A DNA stretch of 42,854 nt, from contig PUMA01000029.1 of NCBI GenBank assembly GCA_003551155.1, positions 1 to 42,854 on the forward strand, read 5' to 3'. The translations under genes and the position numbers were made by a program. The notes beneath the pieces were generated by a model that was given only the letters and a program-made list of their open reading frames with translations, was not told the origin of the DNA and did no database searches. Below are positions 1 through 6,438 of the stretch, piece after piece. The stretch comes from Desulfonatronospira sp. (lineage in GTDB: Bacteria > Desulfobacterota > Desulfovibrionia > Desulfovibrionales > Desulfonatronovibrionaceae). The stretch's first letter is position 1. The number at the start of each line of letters is the position of its first letter.

Positions 1-1
1 G

Positions 2-613
2 CTCATAGAATATATCAGGCAACACTCAAAAGCCAGGATCATCATTGCCGAGGGCTGCGGCGACGCCGGGCTGGATACCTCAGAAATCTTTGAGCGCCTG
101 GGCTATACTGATCTTGCCCGGGAGTGCAGAGTGGACCTGGCGGATCTGAATATTGAGCCCCTGAAAAGGCTTCGCAATCCCTCCTGCGAGGTCTTTCCCG
201 AGATATATCTGCCCAGAAGGATTTTTTCCGGCATGCTCATATCGGTACCGGTTCTCAAGCGCCATTCCCTGGCCGAAGCTACCCTGGCCATGAAGAACAT
301 GCTGGGCCTGGCCCCGCCCAGCTATTACCAGCAGGGAGGCAGCTGGAAAAAATCTTTTTTTCACGGCCGGATACACCGTTCCATCTTTGAGCTGAACCTG
401 TACCGCAGCCCGGATCTGTCCATCATCGATGCCAGGGTGGGCATGGCCGAGTATCATCTGGGCGGTCCCACTTGTTCTCCACCGGTGGGTAAGATGGTGG
501 CCGGGTTCGACCCTGTGGCCGTGGATGCGGCCGGGGCAGAACTGCTGGGCCTTTCCTGGAAGAATGTGGGCCATATCCGCATGGCCCACGAAGTGCTAGG
601 GCAGGCTGAATAA
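2..613 (+). CDS. DUF362 domain protein, C-terminal part (cut by left edge)
   Basis: The reading frame is already open at base 2 and ends at the TAA at 611-613, so the N-terminus lies outside the window. The visible 203 residues carry features I associate with DUF362 proteins: VPVLKRHSLAEATLAMKNM in the middle, then DLSIIDARVGMAEYHLGG, and near the end a GFDPVAVDAAGAELLG segment. DUF362 proteins are often linked to ferredoxin-like iron-sulfur domains, but none is visible in this fragment. The enzymatic role is not established. About 70 bases separate its stop from the promoter of the aromatic operon, so it is probably a separate transcription unit. Family assignment is confident; function is not. 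Confidence 0.8.
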   Translation, partial: LIEYIRQHSKARIIIAEGCGDAGLDTSEIFERLGYTDLARECRVDLADLNIEPLKRLRNPSCEVFPEIYLPRRIFSGMLISVPVLKRHSLAEATLAMKNMLGLAPPSYYQQGGSWKKSFFHGRIHRSIFELNLYRSPDLSIIDARVGMAEYHLGGPTCSPPVGKMVAGFDPVAVDAAGAELLGLSWKNVGHIRMAHEVLGQAE

Positions 614-681
614 GCCTGAACATTTTCAAGCCGGGTTCTCTGAAGAATTCAATTTTTTTTCAGCTGTATTCAAATTTTTTG

Positions 682-710
682 TTGACAAGGTCTGAGCCCT
701 GTGTTTATAA
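682..710 (+). promoter_or_regulatory. Sigma-70-type promoter of the aromatic amino acid operon
   Basis: A perfect -35 box TTGACA (682-687) is separated by 17 bases from TTATAA (705-710). The first well-placed purine downstream is A719, which is also the A of the leader-peptide ATG. The element lies between the DUF362 stop and the leader ORF, as expected for the promoter of the whole cluster. It is called from sequence match only. Confidence 0.7.
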
Positions 711-718
711 GCATTTCC

Positions 719-811
719 ATGTTAAGCAACTCCTTGAGACCCAGCCATACCAGTTTTTATTTTTGGTATTTTTATTTTACACAGGCCTGTGGTCCAAAGG
801 GAGGGGTTTAG
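719..811 (+). CDS. Leader peptide with eight consecutive aromatic codons (attenuator)
   Basis: This 30-codon ORF runs from ATG at 719 to TAG at 809-811. Codons 13-20 (755-778) read Phe-Tyr-Phe-Trp-Tyr-Phe-Tyr-Phe, an uninterrupted block of the three amino acids made by the downstream operon. Such runs are the mark of ribosome-mediated attenuation leaders (trpL, pheL and similar); one leader sensing all three aromatic amino acids fits a cluster that makes all three. No Shine-Dalgarno sequence precedes the ATG, and the promoter places the probable transcription start on or just before it, so translation may be leaderless. An in-frame GTG at 701 with AAGG upstream is an alternative start if transcription begins earlier. 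Inferred from sequence alone. Confidence 0.8.
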   Translation: MLSNSLRPSHTSFYFWYFYFTQACGPKGGV

Positions 812-844
812 CCTGAAGTAGACATTAAAAATCCAAAAACCCAA

Positions 845-878
845 GGGCCGCAGGCAAAAGCCGGCGGCCCTTTTTTTT
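845..878 (+). terminator. Intrinsic terminator of the aromatic leader (attenuator)
   Basis: GGGCCGC (845-851) pairs with GCGGCCC (864-870), and inside it GGC (853-855) pairs with GCC (860-862) around an AAAA loop. Eight T residues follow (871-878). It lies between the leader peptide and the first enzyme gene, so it must be bypassed for operon expression. Its 5' arm can instead pair with the leader: GCCTGTGGTCC (785-795) with GGGCCGCAGGC (845-855), 11 consecutive pairs including two G-U wobbles. That is a plausible antiterminator, freed when a ribosome stalls in the aromatic codons upstream. Confidence 0.85.
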
Positions 879-933
879 GGCTGTTTCAGGGTCCGCCCGA
901 GCCTGCCGGCTCCAAAAATCAGGAGGTAGGATC

Positions 934-1749
934 ATGCACTTGGGAAAGACCATCAGACTGGAGAGAATTTTCAACCGCAACACCGGGAGGACCATTATCG
1001 TCCCGGTGGACCACGGGGTAACGGTGGGCCCTATAGACGGTCTCATTGATCTCAGGGAAACCGTCAATCGTATTGCCGAGGGCGGGGCCAACGCCGTGCT
1101 CATGCATAAGGGCCTGGCCAGATGCGGCCACAGAGGAAAAGGCCATGACGTGGGGCTGATAATTCATTTGTCAGCCAGCACCTCGCTTTCTCCCTTTCCC
1201 AATGCCAAGACACTGGTGGCCAGTGTTGAGGATGCCATCAAGCAGGGCGCGGACGGGGTGTCCGTGCATGTAAACCTGGGTGATGAATCAGAAAGGGAAA
1301 TGCTCAGGGACTTGGGCCAGGTAGCTTCCAGGGCCAATGAATGGGGCATGCCTCTTCTGGCCATGGTTTACGCCCGGGGGCCCAAGGTCAGTGATGAATA
1401 CGACATGAACGTGATCCGCCATTGCGCACGGGTTGGTGAAGAACTGGGCGCCGACGTGGTCAAGGTGGCCTACACCGGAGATGCGGACAGCTTTGCCAAG
1501 GTGGTGGAATCCTGCTGTATCCCGGTGGTCATAGCTGGCGGTGCCAAACTGGACAATGACCGGGACCTGGTCCGTATGGTTCATGACTCGGTGGTTTCCG
1601 GAGCAGCAGGCCTGTCCATCGGCCGCAATGTATTTCAGCACAACGATGTCACCGGACTGGTCAAGACTTTAAATCAGGTGGTGCACAATGACATGGGGAT
1701 TGAAGAGGCGCTGGAGATCCTGAACAATGGCGGCAGCAGACAGGCCTGA
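934..1749 (+). CDS. 2-amino-3,7-dideoxy-D-threo-hept-6-ulosonate synthase (aldolase-type, archaeal-like shikimate entry)
   Basis: This class I aldolase-family protein of about 271 residues resembles the MJ0400/FbaB group. It should condense an aspartate-semialdehyde-derived unit with a 6-deoxy-ketohexose phosphate, replacing DAHP synthase as the entry to aromatic biosynthesis. Visible features are IIVPVDHGVTVGP near the N-terminus, VVKVAYTGD with the probable Schiff-base lysine, and the phosphate-binding IAGGAK and GLSIGRNVF segments. I chose ATG 934 because AGGAGG (921-926) precedes it at good spacing; the longer frame from 877 would include this site. It is followed by 3-dehydroquinate synthase II, its partner in the alternative pathway. 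An ordinary fructose-bisphosphate aldolase activity is possible but unlikely in this context. Confidence 0.88.
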   Translation: MHLGKTIRLERIFNRNTGRTIIVPVDHGVTVGPIDGLIDLRETVNRIAEGGANAVLMHKGLARCGHRGKGHDVGLIIHLSASTSLSPFPNAKTLVASVEDAIKQGADGVSVHVNLGDESEREMLRDLGQVASRANEWGMPLLAMVYARGPKVSDEYDMNVIRHCARVGEELGADVVKVAYTGDADSFAKVVESCCIPVVIAGGAKLDNDRDLVRMVHDSVVSGAAGLSIGRNVFQHNDVTGLVKTLNQVVHNDMGIEEALEILNNGGSRQA

Positions 1750-1788
1750 GACCAGATAACACTTAAAAGAACAGATTGCAGAGAAATT

Positions 1789-2763
1789 ATGTCCAAAAAA
1801 ATTTATTTCAAGGCTGTTCCCTTTGACAAGAAGCTGGTTACCCTGGCCCTGGAGTCTGGAGTAGACGGAATTCTTGCCCAGAAGGGGGACCTGGAAAAGA
1901 TAGCCGCTCTGGGCAGGACCCAGGTTCTGGACATCAAGAATTTCCGGTTCATCACCATCAAGAAGAAGGAAGATGAAGAAAAAGCGGCTCAATTGGCAAT
2001 TTCAGGGGAAAAGGTGGTTCTGACCAGGGGGGTGGAAATTATTCCCGTGGAGAATATCGTGGCTCAGACTCAGGGGGTGGGTATGGAAGCCTCCAGTGAA
2101 CAGGAAGTGGCCACGGCGCTGGGCATTCTGGAAAAGGGAGTGGATTTTGTGGTTGTGGATGGTGAATCCGCCGGAGAACTGAAAAATATTGTATCCAAGG
2201 TCAAGCAGGATCAGGGCCGCCTGAATCTCGTTCCGGGAAAGATTACTCAGATTGCTCCGGTGGGCCTGGGCCACAGGGTCTGCGTGGACACCATTTCCCT
2301 TTTGAGCAGCGGACAAGGAATGCTGGTAGGCAACTCCAACGCCTTCACCTTCCTGGTCAATGCCGAGACCGAGGACAATCCCTATGTCGCTCCCAGGCCC
2401 TTCAGGGTCAATGCAGGCGCTGTTCATTCCTATGCCTGCCTGCCCGGAGACAGGACCGCCTATCTGGAAGAGCTTTTGCCGGGCAAGGAGGTGCTGGTGG
2501 TGTCAGCCGAGGGCATTGCAAAGTCAGTGGTGGTGGGAAGGATCAAGACCGAGGTCCGACCCATGCTGCTCATCAGTGCCGAGTTTGAAGGCCGCCAAGG
2601 GAGCGTAATTCTTCAGAACGCGGAAACCATCAGGATGGTGGGCGGGGACAAAACGCCCGTAAGCGTGGTCAAGCTGCAGATAGGCGATCAGATCCTGTGC
2701 CGGGTGGACGAGGCGGGACGGCATTTCGGGATGCGCATCCAGGAAGATATCCGGGAAAAATAG
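1789..2763 (+). CDS. 3-dehydroquinate synthase II (archaeal AroB' type)
   Basis: This 324-residue protein matches the archaeal-type 3-dehydroquinate synthase family (MJ1249-like), which oxidatively deaminates and cyclises the product of the preceding enzyme to 3-dehydroquinate using NAD+. It is unrelated to classical AroB. Recognisable stretches are VGLGHRVCVDTISLL, GMLVGNSNAFTFLVN and RPFRVNAGAVHSYACLPG in the middle, typical of the family. It begins 39 bases after the aldolase gene and ends two bases before pheA, so the three are almost certainly cotranscribed. The upstream ribosome-binding signal is weak (GCAGAG). With its neighbour it shows that this organism enters the shikimate pathway by the archaeal-type route. 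Confidence 0.92.
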   Translation: MSKKIYFKAVPFDKKLVTLALESGVDGILAQKGDLEKIAALGRTQVLDIKNFRFITIKKKEDEEKAAQLAISGEKVVLTRGVEIIPVENIVAQTQGVGMEASSEQEVATALGILEKGVDFVVVDGESAGELKNIVSKVKQDQGRLNLVPGKITQIAPVGLGHRVCVDTISLLSSGQGMLVGNSNAFTFLVNAETEDNPYVAPRPFRVNAGAVHSYACLPGDRTAYLEELLPGKEVLVVSAEGIAKSVVVGRIKTEVRPMLLISAEFEGRQGSVILQNAETIRMVGGDKTPVSVVKLQIGDQILCRVDEAGRHFGMRIQEDIREK

Positions 2764-2765
2764 TC

Positions 2766-3854
2766 ATGGAGCAGGAAACAACTCTCCAGAGAATAAGGGA
2801 AGAGATAAGCCGGCTGGATCAGGAAATCCTGGGCCTTTTGAACCGCCGTGCCGGGCTCAGCCTTGAAGTGGGCGATATCAAGTCCAGGTCAAGAGACAAT
2901 GTGTTCAAGCCCTTCAGGGAAAAGGAGATCCTGAACGGGCTGGCCCGGAACAATCCAGGACCTCTGCCGGAAGGGCATCTGCGAAATATCTACAGAGAAA
3001 TATTTTCCTCATCCAGGAGCCTCCAGCAGCCGCAGAAGGTGGTCTACCTGGGGCCGGAAGGCACATTTTCCTATTTTGCAGGGGTGGAGTATCTGGGACA
3101 CAGTGCCGACTTTACTCCCAGGAACAGCCTGGAGGATGTTTTCAGGGCCGTGAGCCTGCGGGAGGCTGAGCTGGGCATAATCCCTCTGGAGAACTCCATG
3201 CAGGGAAGTGTCGGCCAGAGTCTGGATATGTTTCTCAAGTTCGAGGTGTATATCCATGCCGAGGTCTTTTTCCGCATCAGCCATTTTCTGTTAAGCCTGG
3301 AAACCGATCTGTCCCGCATAAAAAAAATCTACTCCCATCCTCAGGCCCTGCAGCAGTGTTCAGGCTGGCTCAGAGCCAATCTTCCCGGAGTGTCTGTTGT
3401 GCCCGAAGAGAGCACAGCTTCTGCAGCTGCCAGGGCTGCCAGTGAAAAGGGAACCGCTGCAGTGGGCCACAAAAAGCTCATCAAATTTTTTGAGCTCAAT
3501 GTGCTGGGCAATCACATTGAGGACATTCCGGACAACTGGACCAGATTTCTGATCATCAGCGCTTATCCCCCAGAAACAGGCAACCGTGAAAAGACCTCCT
3601 TGCTGTTCACGGTGGTGGACAAGCCCGGCTCACTGGTCAGCGCCCTGAAAGTTCTTTCGGTGAAGGGGATAAATATGCGCAAGCTGGAATCCAGGCCCTT
3701 GCGTGCGGAAAAGTGGAGATACGTATTCTTTGCAGACGTGGAATGCGACCTGACCGCCCGGGAATATGCAAGTGTGCTCCAGGAACTGGAAGAGAACTGT
3801 CATTTTATGCGCATCCTGGGGAGCTATCCTCACGGGCCGCAAATAACGGCTTGA
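2766..3854 (+). CDS. pheA: Chorismate mutase / prephenate dehydratase (P-protein)
   Basis: This bifunctional enzyme converts chorismate to prephenate and then to phenylpyruvate for phenylalanine synthesis. The 362 residues have three parts: an AroQ-type chorismate mutase (about 1-85, with LDQEILGLLNRRAGLSLEVG), a prephenate dehydratase domain (about 90-270, with YLGPEGTFSY, IPLENSMQGSV, the SHPQALQQC motif and the catalytic NWTRF), and an ACT domain (about 280-355, with the Phe-binding ESRP motif, so feedback inhibition by Phe is likely). ATG 2766 lies two bases after the previous stop; the longer frame from 2697 overlaps the preceding gene and adds non-conserved sequence. aroA starts four bases downstream. 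Confidence 0.95.
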   Translation: MEQETTLQRIREEISRLDQEILGLLNRRAGLSLEVGDIKSRSRDNVFKPFREKEILNGLARNNPGPLPEGHLRNIYREIFSSSRSLQQPQKVVYLGPEGTFSYFAGVEYLGHSADFTPRNSLEDVFRAVSLREAELGIIPLENSMQGSVGQSLDMFLKFEVYIHAEVFFRISHFLLSLETDLSRIKKIYSHPQALQQCSGWLRANLPGVSVVPEESTASAAARAASEKGTAAVGHKKLIKFFELNVLGNHIEDIPDNWTRFLIISAYPPETGNREKTSLLFTVVDKPGSLVSALKVLSVKGINMRKLESRPLRAEKWRYVFFADVECDLTAREYASVLQELEENCHFMRILGSYPHGPQITA

Positions 3855-3858
3855 ATTT

Positions 3859-5202
3859 ATGTCCGGTAACAATTCATTCATTCAATTAAACGCACCGCCC
3901 TCCAAATCTCTCTCTCACAGGGCGCTTTTGGCGGCCGGGCTGGCCCGCGGGGTCTCCAGACTGGAAAATGTCCTGGTCAGCGACGATATCCTGGCCACCA
4001 GGGACTGCCTGCAGTCCCTGGGGGCCAGGATAACCGGAACAGATTCTGCACCGGTCATCCAGGGTCTGGAGGGCAGTATCTTTGTGCAGGGGGACAGGCC
4101 TGTAAGGCTGGATGTGGGAGAGTCCGGGACAACCTGCAGACTGGTGGCGGCCATTACGGCTGCAGGAGAGGGAAGCTTCGAGATCTTCGGACGGGGCAGA
4201 ATGCATGAACGCCCCATTATCAGTCTGGGGGAGAGTCTGCAGAGCCAGGGAGTCGTTTTCCAATACCTGCAGGATCATGGATGCCCTCCCCTGCGAGTGC
4301 ATACCAGCGGGCTGCCGGGCGGAGAGATAGCTGTTTCCCTGGAGGAAAGCAGCCAGTATCTGTCCGGCCTGCTTCTGGCCGGGACCATGGCCAGGAGTAT
4401 TCTGGTCATCGGAATAAGCGGAGAGAAAGTGGTTTCCTGGCCTTATGTGGACCTGACCCTGCAGGTGATGGAGCATTTTGAAAACGCTCCTGAAGTGCAG
4501 GTGCTTAAAAACGGACAATGGCAGAAAGCCGGGCCTGACCGGGCGGATTCGGCCCGGCCCGGGCAGATCCGTTTTGCTGTTCATCCCGGAGTATTCAGCC
4601 CTGCAGCTTACAGAGTGGAAGGAGACTTCAGCAATGCTTCGTATCTTCTGGCTGCAGGCGCAATTGGAGATTTTCCTGTGGAAGTGTCCGGCCTGGAAAT
4701 GCACTCCAGACAGGGAGACCGGCGAATACTGGACATCCTGAAGCTCATGGGCGCAGAGGTCAGCAGCACGGCGAAGGGTATCCTGGTGCGCAGAAACAGG
4801 CTGCAGGGGGTGGACCTGGACATGGGCACCTGTCCGGATCTGGTGCCTACGGTAGCAGTAGTTGCTTCCATGGCCAGGGGCAGAACCAGGATAAGCAATG
4901 TCCGGCATCTGAGGATCAAGGAAAGCGACCGCCTGGCAGGAGTGCAGCAGGAGATTTCCCGGGCGGGGTGTACATGCCTGCTCAGGGAGGACGGACTGGA
5001 CATTGAGCCCGGTGCTCTTCCCAGGGGAAGGACCGTGGAGTTTCATACCTACGGAGATCACCGCATGGCCATGAGTCTTGTCCTTTATGAGCTGGCCGGG
5101 GTCAGGGCGGCTCTGGACAATCCATCCTGCGTGAACAAGTCTTTTCCGGGGTTCTGGGAAGAATGGGTCAAGGTCCGACGGGCCTACTCTATTTCAGGGT
5201 AG
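3859..5202 (+). CDS. aroA: 3-phosphoshikimate 1-carboxyvinyltransferase (EPSP synthase)
   Basis: This 447-residue enzyme transfers enolpyruvate from PEP to shikimate 3-phosphate, the sixth shikimate step. All key motifs are present: APPSKSLSHR near the N-terminus, DVGESGTTCRL, GRMHERPI, SSQYLSGLLLAG, LRIKESDRLAG, TYGDHRMAMSL and the C-terminal NKSFPGFWEEW. Length and domain order are normal. The ATG lies four bases after the pheA stop, and tyrA begins five bases after the aroA stop. The genes for the intervening shikimate steps (dehydratase, dehydrogenase, kinase) and chorismate synthase are not in this window. Confidence 0.95.
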   Translation: MSGNNSFIQLNAPPSKSLSHRALLAAGLARGVSRLENVLVSDDILATRDCLQSLGARITGTDSAPVIQGLEGSIFVQGDRPVRLDVGESGTTCRLVAAITAAGEGSFEIFGRGRMHERPIISLGESLQSQGVVFQYLQDHGCPPLRVHTSGLPGGEIAVSLEESSQYLSGLLLAGTMARSILVIGISGEKVVSWPYVDLTLQVMEHFENAPEVQVLKNGQWQKAGPDRADSARPGQIRFAVHPGVFSPAAYRVEGDFSNASYLLAAGAIGDFPVEVSGLEMHSRQGDRRILDILKLMGAEVSSTAKGILVRRNRLQGVDLDMGTCPDLVPTVAVVASMARGRTRISNVRHLRIKESDRLAGVQQEISRAGCTCLLREDGLDIEPGALPRGRTVEFHTYGDHRMAMSLVLYELAGVRAALDNPSCVNKSFPGFWEEWVKVRRAYSISG

Positions 5203-5207
5203 TGGGC

Positions 5208-5993
5208 ATGGACAGTAAGGGTATTGAAAAACTGGTTCTGGTGGGAGCCAAAGGACAAATGGGAAAACTGCTGCACAGCAGGTTCACCGCCGCAGGAGTG
5301 CAGGTATCCCCTCTGGACAGGCCCTTTACTGGAAAGGATCTGCCCCGGGTCCTTGACTCGGCCCAAATGGTCCTGATGGCTGTGCCGGTATCCGCCCTGG
5401 ACCAGGTTCTGGGGCTCCTGGGTCCTGTTCTTGATCCATCCGCTGTTCTTGCTGACATCTGTTCGGTAAAGACAGTGCCCCTGCAGAAGATGCAGGCCTT
5501 ATTCAAGGGTCCTGTAATGGGAACACATCCTCTTTTCGGACCGAGCCCTGCCGAGGGTGAGGATCTGAAAGTGGCCCTGTGTCCCGGGAATAACCTGAAG
5601 GATGAAGATATCAATGCTGTGCACTCCCTTTTCGGCCGGGCCGGAATTCATGCCTTCGTGACCACCGCCCGGGAGCATGACCAGGCCATGGCCTGCATTC
5701 AGGGCCTGAATTTCGTGACCACTATCACCTATTTTGCAAGCATGCCCCAGGATATCGACCTGGATAAATTCGCCACTCCCTCTTTCAGGCGCCGGATCAA
5801 TGCGGCTCACAAGATGCTCAATGAGGATGCCATGCTCTTTTCATCTCTGGCCGAGGACAATCCCTATACCGGGCAAATGATCCGCCGCTTCAAGTCCTTT
5901 TTGAACCTCAGCGCTGCAGGGGATTTTGAACTTCTTACAGACAGGGCTCTGTGGTGGTGGCGCAATTACAGCAACAGGGGGGGAGGACAGTAG
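5208..5993 (+). CDS. tyrA: Prephenate dehydrogenase, with Trp-Trp-Trp near its C-terminus
   Basis: This 261-residue NAD(P)-dependent enzyme oxidatively decarboxylates prephenate to 4-hydroxyphenylpyruvate for tyrosine synthesis. It has an N-terminal Rossmann fold (VLVGAKGQMGKL, about 11-22) and the catalytic-histidine motif MGTHPLFGPSPAEGE in the middle. There is no fused chorismate mutase or ACT domain. ATG 5208 is preferred over 5163 because the latter overlaps aroA. Notably, codons at 5952-5960 are three consecutive TGG (Trp), 11 codons before the stop at 5991-5993, and an intrinsic terminator follows before trpE. This suggests the 3' end of tyrA doubles as a Trp-sensing leader for the trp genes. 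Confidence 0.93.
   Translation: MDSKGIEKLVLVGAKGQMGKLLHSRFTAAGVQVSPLDRPFTGKDLPRVLDSAQMVLMAVPVSALDQVLGLLGPVLDPSAVLADICSVKTVPLQKMQALFKGPVMGTHPLFGPSPAEGEDLKVALCPGNNLKDEDINAVHSLFGRAGIHAFVTTAREHDQAMACIQGLNFVTTITYFASMPQDIDLDKFATPSFRRRINAAHKMLNEDAMLFSSLAEDNPYTGQMIRRFKSFLNLSAAGDFELLTDRALWWWRNYSNRGGGQ
5952..5988 (+). promoter_or_regulatory. Candidate Trp attenuator: Trp codons and antiterminator strand inside tyrA 3' end
   Basis: Three TGG codons (5952-5960) are followed 19 bases later by GGAGGAC (5982-5988). That strand can pair with GTCCTCC (6031-6037), which overlaps the 5' arm and loop of the terminator at 6023-6056; G5981-T6038 and G5980-C6039 could extend it. The tyrA stop (5991-5993) lies immediately after the antiterminator strand, so a ribosome that reaches the stop would cover it. 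A ribosome stalled at the Trp codons would leave it free. This is an inference from geometry and complementarity. The G-rich strand could also act as a Shine-Dalgarno-like sequence. Confidence 0.55.
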
Positions 5994-6022
5994 TGTCTGA
6001 AAAGACCAGGATTGTTTCCAGA

Positions 6023-6060
6023 AAGGCCGCGTCCTCCTCAACAGTGACGCGGCCTTTTTT
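6023..6060 (+). terminator. Intrinsic terminator between tyrA and trpE
   Basis: AAGGCCGCGTC (6023-6033) and GACGCGGCCTT (6046-6056) form a perfect 11-bp stem with a 12-base loop, followed by a run of T (6055-6060). It lies 30 bases after the tyrA stop. It either ends a first transcription unit or, with the Trp codons upstream, acts as a conditional attenuator for trpE. Confidence 0.88.
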
Positions 6061-6140
6061 ATGGTTCACCTGCTTTGCTGCAGCAGGGCTCCTGGACGTT
6101 TGCTGTGGAATTATTATGGCATTATACTACATCTTTCCAG

Positions 6141-6300
6141 CTCCGGGGTTTCGGCAAAACCGGCTCAAAAACTTGCTCACAGGCGGGCTAAAGCCCGCAC
6201 TTTACCAGGATTTCAGCATGTGCACAGGAAATAACGTGCGGGCTTAAGTCCGCCTAGATCGCTTCAGACAGTTTGAGCCGGTTTTGCCGAAACCCCGGAG
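6141..6300. repeat. 160-bp palindromic (MITE/REP-like) element between tyrA and trpE
   Basis: The outer arms are perfect 29-base inverted repeats at 6141-6169 and 6272-6300, beginning CTCCGGGGTTTCGGC. Inside them, a second pair of arms (6181-6200 and 6236-6255) match at 18 of 20 positions and each can also fold on itself (GCGGGCT/AGCCCGC at 6183-6198). The whole unit can therefore form a cruciform or clover-like structure. There is no coding capacity and no obvious target-site duplication. The size and nested palindromes fit a non-autonomous palindromic repeat of the MITE or REP type; a transcribed RNA structure is the alternative. Confidence 0.75.
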
Positions 6301-6438
6301 CCGGCATTCTGGATAAAGCTCTTTATTTTGACTATATGAAAAATCCACATGTTGGGTCGAGGAACCCTGCAGCAGAAAGCAGGGAGTGGAATATCTGTTC
6401 ACCATGAAGAATAACAGTTTCAAGACAAGGAGATGCTC

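Noticed and set aside
3886-5061. Long antisense frame (391 codons) over aroA
   Set aside because: It is the complement of a gene with all EPSP synthase motifs; the translation has no recognisable family and repetitive residue use typical of GC-rich shadow frames.
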